A DNA stretch of 64,000 nucleotides from Batkoa obscura. Lineage: Eukaryota > Entomophthoromycota > Entomophthoromycetes > Entomophthorales > Batkoaceae. The DNA lies in the NCBI GenBank assembly GCA_030770535.1, contig JASVEC010000006.1, positions 124,001 through 188,000 of the forward strand, in the 5' to 3' direction. The position numbers and the translations under genes are program-made. Below, piece by piece: positions 36,112 through 49,838 of the stretch. Below the pieces are notes generated by a model. The model ran no database searches and was not told the origin of the DNA. It was given only the letters and a program-made list of their open reading frames with translations. Positions within the stretch are counted from its first letter, which is position 1, and each line of letters starts with the position of its first letter.

Positions 36112-38816
36112 TTATTTGAATTTTTTAATTTCTTCTTCTATATCATCTTTTTCTTCTTCTGTTGTCTCTTTTTTTCTTTTAATTCCTTTATTAATATCAT
36201 CTGTATTTTCATATTTTCTATTTTCTATTTCATTTGTATTGTCTGTATTCTTATTCTCTTCATTTTCTATTTCATTTATATTTTCATTAATCACGTTAAT
36301 AACACTTTCATCATCATCATCTTGTAATTCAATTATATCTTCATTAATAACTTCAATTACATCTTTAATACTATCTTCTTCTTCCTTTTCACTTTCTTTC
36401 TCATTTTCTTCCTCATTCTCTTGTTCACTTTCTACTTCACTTTCTTCTACTTCACTTTCTTCTACTTCACTTTCTTCTACTTCACTTTCTCCCACTTCAC
36501 TTTCTTTCACTCCATTTTCGTTCTCTATTTCCACTTCCTTTAATTTATACCAATATTCCCAAGTAGATACTTTCAACTTACCCATAGATATTAATTTCCC
36601 TTTTTCTTCATCTTCCAATATCGGTTTCTTTAATACATTTTTATCCCAAAATTCATTTATAGAATGAATCTCTTTAATTGGTAATTTATTATAAAAATAT
36701 TGATAAAATTCTTCTTTTGTTAAATTCAAATTAGCCGATAATCGTGGTGCTTTAGGTAATTCAAATTGTAACCAACAATGCTGGCTATCTATCCATTGAA
36801 TTCGATCAATAATTAAACCTTCAATCGATTCAAATACACGTCGAATATCTTGGGTTTTTAATTGAGTATCTATATTTTGTATTAAATATCGACCATGTTT
36901 AAGATGAGTAGCTAATAGAATATAGATTTAATAAGCTAATTAATATAATTTTTTGAAATTTATATTAGTTACCTCGATCATTTCCAGCTAAATTAATATT
37001 ATCAAATTCAGATTGCATATTATATAAATAATTTTCATACTTTTTTATATTTTCAAAAGTAATTGTTTGACATAATTCTAAATTTAAAATTATTAAAATT
37101 ATTAAAATTATTAAAATTATTAAAATTATTACATAATATATATTTTAAAAATAGAATATTAACTTACCTTCATTTTCATTTTTTTTAGCTACTAAATAAC
37201 AAATCATATAAATTAATAACTTTCCTGTAATTAATGCATCATAACCTGCATTATGATAATTAATTAGTTCTTGATTATCTATTTTATTCAATTCATATTC
37301 CACTTGATTTTCATTAATTAATTGATTTTTATTTAAGGTAGCTATATCTAAATAAAAAATAAAATATTAATAAATAAATAAATAAAATAAGTATTTTTAT
37401 ATTAATAATTAATATTTTTACCTATTTTAATATTATAAAAGTCAAAGGGATGCTCTTCAAATTTTAACATTAAAGCAGCTAAATTACTAGCACCAAAACT
37501 ATGTTCCTAAATAATAAAATTTATTAATATCCACTTTTACATTTTATTTTTACTAAATAACTTACTTTTAACTCTGGAATATTATGAAATAAGTATTTTG
37601 TATCAAATATGCTATATTAAAAATAATTTAATACTGAATATTCAATAAATTAATTGTTATTTTAATTTACCTTGGAAAACAATTTAAAATTACTTTTTTA
37701 AATTCTATTAAAGTAGTTGGTAATTCTCCAATAAAATGTTGATAAATAAAACAAAGATCTAATAAACAATTATGACCAATCATTTTCTTATTATTGATTA
37801 ATATTAATTTCATCACTTCCGAAAAGTCATTGGTAATATCAATGAGATTCTAATATAAAAAAACAAAATAATTAATATTTATCTTAATTTTATTTATTAA
37901 TATTATTCTATTATTATTATTATTATTATTAAAATTTAAAAAATAATTTACTTCAACTTCATCATTATTTTTAATATCTTTAACTAATCTTAATCCATTA
38001 TCTAATTTTAAAAGTTTATAATTTTGTTTCAAGATTAAATTACATTCTTGATAAACTAATCTTCTTTGATATGAATTATTAGTATGTATAATAATTGAAT
38101 TTTCTTGATGTCCAAGATTCCAATCATTAATTTGTTTTCTAATATTTATTATTAATTCATTTGTATTACTTATTATTACTTAATTATTTTTTTTTTCAAT
38201 TTACCTTATACATTCCATATAATCCTTATTTTTATTATCCATTTTAATCACTTGATCCCCATTTTTATTTTCTTTTTTTTTAATATTTAACTCATCTAAT
38301 CGAGTAAAAGCCAATCCTAAATTTTATTTTATTAAAATTAATTATTAATTTTTTTAATGGATTTTAATTAAATTAAATTTACCTTCTTTAATCCATTTAA
38401 AGAAAGAAAATCGATTATTCAATAAAAAACTTAATGTATTAGATTGTACAGTAAAATTCTTTCGCTCATCACTCGCTTTTGAGTCTGGAAACAGATAGAT
38501 AGTTACTGGTATGGCTTCTATTGTATTATTCACTTGATGAAATGTACATAGTCCTACTTGAATTGGTTGGTAACATGTGGCTATCTTTTTTAACTTTTGA
38601 TAACGTAATTCATTCGATTCTAAATTTAAATATCGATTATTTGGGAGTGTAACACCTATTTAAGAAAAAAAAATAGGGTTAATTGAAAGGTAAGTGTTTT
38701 AAATAGAATAATTTACCAGTAAATTCTAAATCAATAGCAAAAAAATCACAATTAGATAATATAGTTTTTAAATTGTTATAATGTGATTTAAAGTTTTCTC
38801 GAGTTAATTCAAGCAT
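36112..38816 (-). CDS. PARN: Poly(A)-specific ribonuclease PARN
   Basis: DEDD-type 3' exonuclease that removes poly(A) tails and trims small RNAs. The minus-strand gene starts MLELTRENFKSHYNNLKTIL and soon reaches FFAIDLEFTGV, with the first catalytic Asp and Glu. An R3H-like region follows (AYQRR-style wording in NNSYQRRLVYQE), then MIGHNCLLDLCFIYQHF (third catalytic Asp), EHSFGASNLAALML, and NYHNAGYDALITGK (His and fourth Asp). An RRM-like part (GRYLIQNIDTQLKTQDIRRVFE) lies near the end. All catalytic residues are present. The C-terminus is a long, very acidic tail with tandem SEVEE repeats, ending in a basic KRKKE and EEIKKFK. Around nine introns; about 700 residues. PARN is missing from budding yeast, so its presence helps place the organism. 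Confidence 0.92.
36433..36504 (-). repeat. 15-bp tandem repeat coding for SEVEE in PARN tail
   Basis: Almost five copies of a 15-bp unit, coding strand AGTGAAGTAGAAGAA, translated as SEVEE. The units are nearly identical, so expansion was recent. Confidence 0.85.
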
Positions 38817-38977
38817 CTTTCAAATATTATTGTTAACTATCAAAAATAAAAAGATAAAATTTAGTTTTCTTTTTAAAAATTAAATAATTTAAACTTTAAT
38901 TTTTTCTAAATTTTTATTTCTTCCAATCAATGTTTAGTAAAAAAAATCCTTATTTTTATACAAAAAAATCAAATATA

Positions 38978-40038
38978 TTATTCTTTTTTCTCTAACACAT
39001 GAATAATATAGGGAATAGTGGGATTAAATATATGTTTAATAATAGGTTCTAATTTATTTTGTACCTTAATTGATTGATTTAAAAACCTTAAATAAGCTTT
39101 AAAATTCTCTTGTTTTACATTTAATGGAATTGAATCCACATTTAAACACCATAAATTTAAATTAAATGTACCAGATTTAATAAAACATATATTAACTTGT
39201 TGTGTATAAACTTGATTAGGTTTCAAATGAAATTTAAAGGAGAGATCTTGAGTCCAATAATAATCTCTTGTTATTAAATTATTATTATTTAATATATCAA
39301 TTGGGTCTTCATGTAAAAGTTCTTGTTGATTCATTTTTAAAGATGATTTTCTTGAATGTGAAGAAGAATAAGATCTCATTTTATTTTTTTCATTTAGTAA
39401 TATACTTTCATTATTTGATATAAATGTTGTATCTAATAATTTCAATTCTACATTCATATTTCGATTCCATGAACAATTTTTAATTTGAAATTGAATTTGA
39501 ATTGTTAATAATTTTTCTTCATTAAAATCATGATAAATAAATTCAGGCATATCAATTTTAACTTTAATTGGTAAATCATTTTTAAATTTATTATTTCTAA
39601 TAATTGAATTTATCAATTGTCCCTTTTCAATTTGTGTACTTTCAAATAAATTTCTAACAATTTTTAATTCATTTTCTTGTAAATTATTATTATTATTATT
39701 ATTTGTTGCTATTAATTGATAAGCTTTAGTTGAAAAATCTAATAATGGGTTTTGATGAATACCAAAATTAATACCAATTATATGATGACAACCATATCGT
39801 TTATTATTATTATTTTCACCTTCTTTTGTATCCCAAAATAATGTTAAATCAATATCATTTGAAAAATACAATGGAAATATTTGATAATGTAATTGTTGGT
39901 CAATAAACGACATTTCTTTTGTTAACCATAATTGTCGATGTTGATATCTTGAACTTTTATAAAAATTAAATAAATGATTATTATTTAATTGAACTTTATT
40001 ATAATTTAACTATATTAAAAAATAAAAATTAATTAATA

Positions 40039-40078
<40 letters not shown>

Positions 40079-43000
40079 TATATATTATATATTATACTAA
40101 TACTTACTATATTTAAATTTGTAAAATTTAACTTTAAATCATTATATAAGTCAAATTGTTTTAATCCCAAAGTTAATGCTTGTAATGAAGTTGCCATTTG
40201 ATTTTCTGGTAAATCTAAATCATTTGTCTCATTTTGATTTTCAATTCTTGTTATTAAATAATAAATAAATGTAGATTGTCTGGGCTGGATCGTATTTTCA
40301 ATTATTTGTCTATTTTAAATTTATTATTAGTATTAACATTGATATAATAATAGTATTATTATTATTAAATTACCTATCCTCATTATTATTATTATCTAAT
40401 TTTAAAATTTGCCAATGATTTGATATCGATGTGATTTGATTAATTGTAAACGAATTAAATGCTTGGACATTTTCAACCTAAATAATAAATAAATAAAATA
40501 AATAAATAAAATAAATAAAATATTTAATAACAATATAAACTTACTTCAATCCCCAATAAAAAGGAATCTAAATTTTTACTTGATGGTCTTGTAAATGCAT
40601 TGATTTTCAATGAAGGTTGAACAATAAAATTAATATTTTTTTTTAAGATTCGGCATTCAATTGATAATTCTTTCATATTCTATAATATAATTATATTAAT
40701 AATTATATTATTATTATTATTATTATTAAATTAACTTACTTTTACTCCGTATTTAAATAAAAAATTAAATTTATGATTACCAATTCTATCCCCACGAATA
40801 AAAAGTGGAATTTCAATTTCTTGATTTGGTAAAATACCTTCTTCATTTTCAGTAATTATATTTAATTCCGATAAATCTTGTATATTATTATCAATCCATT
40901 CACTGTGTTGTAATTGATATTCTAATTTAATATAAAATAACATATTATTATTAATGTAGTTGTTAATAGTATCAGTTAACTTACCATTCTCTTTTATATT
41001 TCCAAATGTAAAAAATGTTGGATTAGAACATTTCACTTTTAAAACATCTAATTTTTCAGAACCTACATTCTTCACCTTCAATTTTTTATTAATAATTTCC
41101 CCCGATAAAATAACTTCTGGAATTTCCAAAAATTCAATTTCTAATTTGGGTAATCTTTTAGTAATGAATACTTTAAATTTTTTATCTTCATCATAACAGT
41201 TTCCTTTTCTTTGTATAACAGTTGTATTTAATCTTTTTCCTTTTTGATAAAATGATTTATATAATAATATAACTTGATTTAAGGTATAATAGATTCCATT
41301 GATACTTATTAAACCTTCTTTTTTAGGATGAATATTGAGTGTTACTATGACACTAGTTAAGGGTTCAATAGTTACTTCTTCTGATGTAAATATTTCTAAT
41401 CCTTCTTTACTTGAAGTATCAGAATAATCATAATCTAATTCAATATTTGATAAATTAATTGGAATTTTTAATGGATTATAAACAGTTATTTGAATTAAAA
41501 AAGATTCTAAAAAATAATATAAATAATATAAATAATAATATAATATCAATAGCATGAATAAGCTTACCATCCACACAAAAAGATTGAAATTGATCAAATT
41601 TAGATGTATGTTCCATAATAATACCATTTAAAACATTTGATTTTTTGAAATTAATAATTGCTTCTTTTTCCATTTTATTAAATGAAATTAAATCATTATT
41701 CATCATATCTTCAATTTCTTCTTCTTTTATATTATATTGAATATTAATTGTATTTAAATTAATTTCTGGTATTAACAAAGAATAATCTTTTTCTAACAAT
41801 AACTTATGATTTGTAGAAGATAAATAACTCTATATTTAATATAAATTAATAAATAATTCAATATTATTACAATCTTATAATAAAACTTACTTTATAGATA
41901 TAAATTAATTCTTTCATATAACCCGCTTGAATAATATTAGAATGATTTGAATCCATAAGTAAAGAAGAGAAATAAATAATTGCTTGTTTTAATTCACCTA
42001 AATGTAATGATTGTCTGCCAAGGGAAAAATTGATATGATCTTCAATTAAATTCCATTTCTTTAATTTATTATTGGAATTATTATTAGTAATCTCTTCTTC
42101 TTTATTACAAAATATTTCCGATGCTATTTTATAACATCGATAGGCATGTTCTCTCTATTTTATATTAATTAAATTACTATATTATAAATTAAATTGAATC
42201 AAAATTACCTGATTACATTTATTAAAATTATGTCCTGCCAGTATCAAATGAAAAGCAAATTTACGAATTCTGTTGGGCTGAGTTTTTAAATATCCAAAAG
42301 CAGCTTGTTCTAGAAATAACGCACTTTGAATATCTGAATCCTAAATAATTATAAATTTATTTTATAACTTAATATTAACCAACAAAATACTTACCTCCCC
42401 GGTTAATCTCACCAATAGTAAAGGAATATCTCTATATCTATGATGATATTTAAACATAGCATGATATAATAAAGCACATCTAGAAGCCCAAATGGGCATT
42501 TTAAGTGATAAATAGTAATGAATCGGTTTATCATAATATCTTTCAACATCTAATCTGGCGCCTGAAACTTCAGAAAACAACAAACATAATCCTATCATTT
42601 CCTATATGTCATAAAAATATATTCCTATCCTTTTTTTAATTAATTGAGTTGAATTACCTGTGCACTTGCATAAAACCTCCATGAATTATCAGCTTGAAAA
42701 TCTTTTTTGACCGTTTCATAAGTATTTCTTGAAAACTCATAATCCCTTAACATAAATGCAATATCCGCTAATTTACGTAATTGGGCTTCTGAACTCGTAT
42801 GTTGATATTGTGTAAAAGTGGGTGAACCTAACCCTAAATTAGGAGATGTCTGACCAGAACCTCCAGTACTTGAACTTGTTGGGGATAATGATTTATTTGT
42901 ACCAAAATACCTTCTACTGGCACTAAATAATCGACCAGTAAATCCACGTCGGGAACTAGCTACCTATGAGGTCATTAGGTTAGTTTATAGAGTGCTTTAT

Positions 43001-44254
43001 GAAGATGCTAAAATTTACTTGTTCATTTAAAAAATGCATTTTTCTTTCCATAGCAGGTAAAATGACTTCAATTACTATTTTTTTAATTAAATTTTGTATA
43101 CTTTCAACATCGTCAATTGATAAACATTGTCCGCATAAACCTGTATTGTTATAATTGGAAGTGGATAAATTAAGTTTAGTTTTGCTCCAAATATCTTCAA
43201 CATTAGGTTCTACTTCTGAAAAATCACTAGTTGGTGGACGGGAGTTCATTACTAATAAGTAGCAATTATTACCATGGTTCTTTTTTAATTGAGTGTAAAT
43301 CTCTTGGGTTCTAAAATAGAAATAATATTTAGTTTTACAATTTGTTTGTGTATTATTCTGATAATTACTTTTCAAAATTACCCAATCTAGCATCATGAAC
43401 TAATATAAAACATTGTACTCTTTCTGGATCAACAAAAGATAATTTATCTAATTGATTATTCTGGTCATATAATTTTTTCATTGCTTCAATAGGGTTAGCA
43501 TTATGCGCTGCTACAGCATTGATGCCTTTTTATTCAAATTATTAATTGTTTAATTAAATAAACAGCTGTATTATAAATAAGTCTTACAAGCAATTGGATG
43601 GTCAAAAGTTTCATGGTCCACTACTCTATTAGTATTAAAAAAAGATTCTTTATATAAGTCAAACCAAGGGGTTAACTCATTCCAATCCTCTATAATTAAA
43701 TAATTAAACATATATAGTTAAAAACAAAATAAAATATCTTACTTTTTAATAAATTTTGAGTAAACTGCCAATAATGAGGTAAGTTTAGATCAATATTATC
43801 TTCTTCATTAATATTCTTCGTAAAATTATCGGGACTATTACTAGAGCTTTCAATTTTTTTTAAATAATCAGAAGCTTTAAATTGGTTTTTTATTGTATCG
43901 GATATAGTTTTAAAATTTACACTTTCTTCCATATTTAATCCATAATGTTCTAATTGTTTTAAATCTCTTAAACGTACAGAGAAATTGGAATGCGTTTTAT
44001 TTTGTCCTCGACTATCTCGAATCGTTACTGCATTTTATATTTAAAAAAAATTTAAGTTTTATTGTTCTTGTTATTATAATAGAATTAGCATTACCTTTCC
44101 CTTGTATTTCAATACCAAAAGGTTGAATTAATTCAACAAAATTAGTTATATTATTCGCTTGACAGGATTCATCTAATTCTGAGGTGGCTATTACAGCTAT
44201 TAATGGTGATAATACTCGTCGTATAAAACTTTTATTTTTATTATCGACACTCAT
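38978..44254 (-). CDS. TRAPPC8: TRAPP III complex subunit TRAPPC8/Trs85
   Basis: Large specific subunit of the TRAPP III tethering complex, which activates Rab1/Ypt1 at early autophagosomes and the Golgi. The frame starts in MSVDNKNKSFIRRVLSPLIAVIATSELDESCQANN, the family N-terminus with LSPLIAVI. Later come LPHYWQFTQNLLK, DWNELTPWFDLYKESFFNTNRVVDHETFDHPIAC, CFILVHDARLG, FTGRLFSASRRYFG, LRKLADIAFMLRDYEFSRNTYETVKKDF, YYDKPIHYYLSLKMPIWASRCALLYHAMFKYHH and LVRLTGEDSDIQSALFLEQAAFGYL. All are conserved in TRAPPC8. The C-terminal half is beta-rich with Asn insertions. At least twelve introns, roughly 1,450 residues, family size. The start lies 103 bp from a divergent gene, so the two share a promoter region. 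Confidence 0.9.
40039..40072. repeat. (TTA)n microsatellite in a TRAPPC8 intron
   Basis: About eleven TTA units followed by a TATAT-rich run, within an intron of the minus-strand gene. Confidence 0.85.
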
Positions 44255-44357
44255 TTGTAAAAATATTATTTGACAAAAAATAAAAAAGGGTGAGGTGGCT
44301 TAGAAGCCAATAAATATTCGTTCTATTTTTTATTTTTTATTCTTTTTTGCTTGCAGT
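44255..44357. promoter_or_regulatory. 103-bp bidirectional promoter region
   Basis: Separates the divergent starts of TRAPPC8 (minus) and the uncharacterised plus-strand gene. Short enough that both promoters and 5' leaders must overlap. It includes the strings GGGTGAGGTGGCTTAG and TTATTTTTTATTC. No specific box could be assigned. Confidence 0.5.
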
Positions 44358-45474
44358 ATGGAAAAAGAAGAAATTAAAAGTAAGTATTTGATATGGTTAC
44401 GATATAAAATTGTTTATTTATCTTTTCTATTATAGCTATCGACGAAAAAGATATATTAAAAAAAGATGAGGTATAAGAAGAATCTATAACATAACACTCA
44501 AACTAATCAGTAAACCTAGGAAAATTCAGCCAAAAAAAGTAGCCATACTATAAAATCATATAAAAATACCGCTAACCCTTATGCCAATATAAATGTAAAA
44601 TGTAGCTTTAAATATTAATCACAATAATCAAAATTACTAACCCCATTTCTCTTTTAGCTTTATTCAAAATCCCAAAAAAAGCGAGTGAATTAGTACAATA
44701 TAAACGAATACGTTGGAGTTTATCTAGTAAAGAGCTAGAGCAAATTGCCTACAATTGTCAAAAATTAATTGAATCAGAACAAGGTAAAATCCGTCAATTC
44801 ACGCGTTTACTTATATTATTAAATAATGATAATTGGCAACATCAATCAAAATTGTTACCACGTTCAGCAGCTTCTATACTACCTTCTAATAGTGAACTTT
44901 CAACTACAGATAGAATAACAAAGAATAAATCTGACTTGAATTTAGATAGTAAAACTGGAGAGTATCAATCTGGAGAAAAGATGATAGATCATCCATTTGT
45001 TACCAAAGAAACACATAGTCTAATTAACTTAAATTCGTCACCAGAGATTATGCCTTCTAGTCAATTAAATACTCGAACTTTTGAAGAAGATGTTAATAGT
45101 GAAGATAATATTCATCATTTTGATATGGAACATGAAGAAGAACATGTAAATAATAAATTAACAGATGGATTAAATAATACAATGAACATTAATCAAGACC
45201 AAAATTTAGATAATAATCAACAAAGTTTACAACCTTTTTTATTAGCTATTAATGAAAAATTAATAGCTATGGTTCAGGTATGTTTTTATTATGCTATTTT
45301 GTTTTCAGGTTACTTATTTTATATTTTTATTAGGAGTCGCTTGATAATTCGAATCATTATGTGTCTTTTTTAAGTAACACTTATCATGCTCTAATGAAGC
45401 AGAATAAAACCAATAATGATTTATTTAATAAATTAACCGAAATTTCGAAACTTGAGTCCAATAACAAAGATTAA
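44358..45474 (+). CDS. Uncharacterised protein
   Basis: Multi-exon gene for about 290 residues. The first exon gives MEKEEIK; splicing then joins TIDEKDILKKDE, SAKKSSHTIKSYKNTANPYANINVK and SLFKIPKKASELVQYKRIRW. The ordered part, LFKIPKKASELVQYKRIRWS followed by LSSKELEQIAYNCQKLIE and GKIRQFTRLLILL, is predicted helical and basic. Next is a disordered acidic stretch with Asn runs, then PFLLAINEKLIAMVQ, an intron, and a C-terminal helix with YVSFLSNTYHALMKQNKTNND. I do not recognise the family. Basic N-terminal helices and coiled C-terminal parts suggest a subunit of a complex. Stop TAA at 45,472-45,474. Convergent with EFL1, 112 bp away. Confidence 0.75.
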
Positions 45475-45586
45475 ATAAAACGTATTTAAAAATTAAAAAT
45501 AAACAATAAATCATATGAAACATTTTTTAAACTTTCATCTTATCAAAATAAATAAATTTATTAAAATCCATCGATTTTTATTCTAT

Positions 45587-48500
45587 CTATTTTTTCAATG
45601 TTCTTTGTTTTTCTGCTGATTCTACCACTTTTTTCTCCACAAATAAACCTTTACGTTTCCTAACTCCTTCCATATATTTTTTAGCTAAATTCTCACGATC
45701 AGCTTTTTCCCCTAAATCTTCCAACTCTTCTTCAGTAGAGGGAACCCAAAATGGATCTTGATCCAATACTTCAAAACCAGTAAAAATCAACAATGGAATA
45801 GCCGCCCCCGAAGTTCTCTTACGAATTTCATCAGCAAAATTAAAACTTTCAATTACTGGTATCTTAGATGCGATTTGGAAAAAACTGGTTCCTTCCTTCA
45901 TTTCTTCCGATAAAATACGTCCACGGCGTTTATTAATAACTCCATACACTCTACCTAATACATCCGCTGTAGCTTGAATATCACATGAATATGTTGCTAA
46001 CATTAACCTTGGTGACCATCCCATAAAACTTGTTTTGCAGCTTTCTTTCATGGCCGTAATCAATTGACCACCAACAGCTCCAAAGGAACTGATATTTGGA
46101 GTAATACTATCCTCTTGATCTTCTGAATTATTGTTATTTGGTTCGTTCAATAGATCAAATGATTCAATAAAACAACAAGTACCAATAATAGGTTCATTAC
46201 ATAAAGGTCCGGTTGCAGTAAAGGATTGGAAACCAGTGACTAAACCTTCTTCAATTTCACGAATAGAAACACCAGTACTTTCAAGCCATTTTGGACTGGT
46301 GGATGCCTTGCCTTTAGTAACGGATTCTCTAAAAGAAGGATGATCATAATCTAAATTATTTACTAAAATATTCGGACCTATTCTCTTTGGTCCAAAAGTC
46401 CATATCTTTTCTACAATACCTTCCCAGAAGGCAATATTTTTACTAGTTGAAAATTTCTTTTCAAGTTCACTTAAAAAGGTTTCTAATGATATTTTGCTAC
46501 GCGCTTGTGCAAACGCTTCTTCTCCTTCTTCTTGAGTTTCATCCAATCCAGTGATATTCTTTTTATTTTTTTTTGAACCTTTACGTATCAAAGCATGGAT
46601 AGTATCTTGATACTCAATGAGATACTCATATACCTTTTTAGGTAAGGGAACAAGTCTAATACCCAACGAAAAGTTTTTAGCTGGAGATTCAAAAGTAATT
46701 AAAGATTGATTATAGCAAGTGTTAAAATTAGTTTCTGGAGGTATTACAATAGTTTCTCTAAAAGGGACAATTGGAGGTGAAACTTGAATCTCAATTTTGG
46801 AAAAGCGTTCTTTTAAATCTGTTAAACATCTTTCAAGATGAAGTTCACCAGCAGTGGCTAATATATGTTCTCCAGTTTCTTGTAAATAAATTTCAACACA
46901 AGGATCAGATATATTTAATAATTTTAATCCTTCAACTAATTTTGGCATATCCGAAAGATTCCAAGGTTCTAATGCGACTCTTAAAATAGGTGCTGCTATC
47001 TTACGCAAGGCTCCAAGATTATGACATTCTTTAGTTGTTGATAACATACCTGATTTAAATATATGACCCTCAATACCTCCAATACCAAATACATTACCAG
47101 CAGGTACCTCTTGAATATTGGTTAGTTCTCTACCCATAATGAGATATAAACTTTCAACGGTAATCTCTGAACAATGTTGATCTGGATTCTCTGGATCATA
47201 TTTTGGTCCCAAAACATATAATTTTTGTCCAAGTTTAATTGTACCTGAAAATAATCTAGCAAATCCAATTAATACTTCTTGACTAGTATCTTCCTCTTTT
47301 TGTATTTCTATTACTTTATCTTGTGGCTCCTGTGGTTCACTGCCTTCTTGAAGAATGACGTCAGCAGCTGGACCCTCTGCGCTATTTAAGACTTTAGCTC
47401 TAGTATTGAGTTGTCTCATTTCTTCGGCACTAAGTTGTACTCTTCGATTAACTGAAAGTGCATCGATAGGTGCAAAAAATGTTTTAGATACATAAGCTAC
47501 CACTGGTGCTTCTTCAGAAATATCACAATTGTATATTGCTTTTTCTAGTTCAGTAGTTGCTTCTGGTATCTCTTCTTCATCTGGATGCCATAAAGCTGGT
47601 AATCTAGTGACTTGAGAAACAAGTGGAGAAGGTATTTTATCAATAATAGTAAGTAAGATGGATCTTGAGATTGGTAGCCATTGTGTAAAGATGGATGTTA
47701 ATAAAACTCTAGGATCTTTTGATTTTAAATCTCTTGGTAAAATTTTTAAGTTTAATGTCTTTATAATCTTTTGTACTTTTTCTGGATCACTAAAATTTAA
47801 AATTTAAAATTAGGATAAAAAATTAATTGACAAGTGATGAGAATTACCTCTTAGTTATTACCGAGTCATAAACCGCCCAAATATTATCTAATACAAATTG
47901 TACAAACATTGGTTTCATTACTTTACCTTTGAGATGCTTTGGAAGCAAAACCTTTTTATTTTTAGAATCAAAATAGAAATCTCCCCATAAATATTTTTGT
48001 AAAGCTACTTCTTTAAGTCCCATTTTTTGTGCATATAGTTTAGCAAAAGTATTTACTCTATATCAATATTAACAAAGCTCTAAAACTAAAAAATCAAATT
48101 ACCTAAATGCCCAACCATCCGTAGCACTTGAAAATAAAACATTACCTTTTTCGGGTGAAAAATAGATATGTGAGTCATCTGAGTCTTCAAGGTTCCAATC
48201 ATAAATTTTCTTCGATATATCTTCTCCACTTTCTTGAGTATTTTGGTCGTCTTTCGCCTAAAATTTTGATTAAATAATAGTTTAAAACTAATTCCATATG
48301 CATACTTTTTGAGCATCGTGAATCCTTGAATCTTTTTGGATAAGTTCATCCGTAAATAAACCTGACATCAAAGCATTAACTTGTTCCAATATTTTATTGA
48401 GATGCGTGTATGCTTCTATTGATGTTAATTGAAGTTCAGTAATTAATCGATCGATCTTATTTAACACTAAAATTGGTTGAATCTTTTCTTTCCAAGCTTG

Positions 48501-49019
48501 ATATAATACCATTTGAGTCTGAATTAAAGTTAGTAAACCATACTAAAACTAAGTTAAATATACTTACTTGTGTACAAACCCCTTCGACCGCATCTACAAG
48601 AACTAAAGCTCCATCACAAAGTCTTGAAGCAGAGGAAACCTCACTTGAAAAATCAACATGGCCTGGCGAGTCAATAAGATTAATCAAGTATTGTTCCGAC
48701 TTAATTTCGCCTATAAACCATTAATAAAAGCTAAACTTATATCTTGATTTTACTTACCACTAGCGACCAAACTCTGGATTTCAAATTGCAATGAAATTGC
48801 GCTGGACTCCATAGTAATACCACGTAATTGCTCGTCTTCTCTAGAGTCTAAATATCTTACTTTACCTGCTGACTTGGAAGAGATGATTCCATTTGATGCC
48901 AGTAAGCTATCTGATAACGTTGTCTTTCCGTGATCCACATGTGCCAAGATACATATATTGCGTATGTTGTTGGTGTTTTTATGTAGTTTCGATATTTGTG
49001 TTGGTGTTATCGCTGGCAT
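45587..49019 (-). CDS. EFL1: EFL1/Ria1 GTPase, ribosome maturation factor
   Basis: EF-2-like GTPase that, with SBDS, releases eIF6 from pre-60S ribosomes in the cytoplasm. Six exons with five short introns. The first exon starts [20 protein letters not shown] and holds [18 protein letters not shown] (P-loop, G1) and [12 protein letters not shown] (G2); the next gives [14 protein letters not shown] (G3), then [10 protein letters not shown] (G4). The long last exon covers the EF-2-like domains, with [49 protein letters not shown] wording, [23 protein letters not shown] and [23 protein letters not shown], the EFL1 signature C-terminus. About 1,050 residues. It is distinguished from EF-2 by the C-terminal tail and by replacement of the diphthamide loop. 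All GTPase motifs are intact. Confidence 0.95.
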
Positions 49020-49838
49020 TGTAAATAACTTGTTTTTTTGTCAACTTTTGCAAATTATTTATAGCTTAGAAATGCGCAGTTTTCACAGTTTTTTTGTAAG
49101 GGATTAGTTTCTTATCGAATTAGTAGTAAGGTATTAGAAGTATTAGTGTTCATTTGACTTAGTTTTATATTATATTTGAAAAACAAAATATGTGGCTTTA
49201 ATCTTCATTGTTGTCTAATTTCTATAATATATATTAAACAATAAGCAAATGATATACTATCAAAAATAAATTAAAACTATAGTAAATTTTGCAAACGGTT
49301 TACTTTTGTTAATATAATTAAAATCTGCCAGTCAACCTTAAAAAGTAGTCACTGTTTTATCATAATGAGTTCAATTTTTATTCTATAAATATAATCGCAG
49401 TTATTTTATTTTGAAATCTATAATGATAAGTTTTAAGATAATAAACTGTGCTTTTTTTGTCTGTGTAGTAAATTTTTATTTTACAATTCAATAGCCTACT
49501 CGCTTGTTCAACAAACAATGAGTTTATAGTATAAAATAGTATTTTGGTTTAAAGAAGTAGCTCTACTATAATTCAACTCTAGTTATAGTTATAATAAAAT
49601 ATTTGCTTTGTGAAATATATACAAAATAAGAGTTACTATATCCAAATCAAACAAATATAATAAAATAAGATCTAACTTTTAATTTATCGATTGAATTTCA
49701 ATTTTAATTGGAATTAATATTAATATTAATTAATAATTCACTTTATCTATTATATCTCAATACAAGAGAAAGTGCTAGTTTTATACTTTAGATTAAAAAG
49801 AAATAAGTAAAATCAAATTAACAAAAAAGACAATCCAT
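49020..49838. other. Intergenic region, no gene seen
   Basis: About 820 bases of AT-rich DNA upstream of EFL1 and downstream of the acidic minus-strand gene. No open frame or recognisable element. Confidence 0.5.

Noticed and set aside
36116-36667. Plus-strand Ser-rich frame opposite the PARN tail
   Set aside because: It is the antisense of the acidic PARN C-terminus; the Ser/Phe content is the mirror of Glu/Lys codons.
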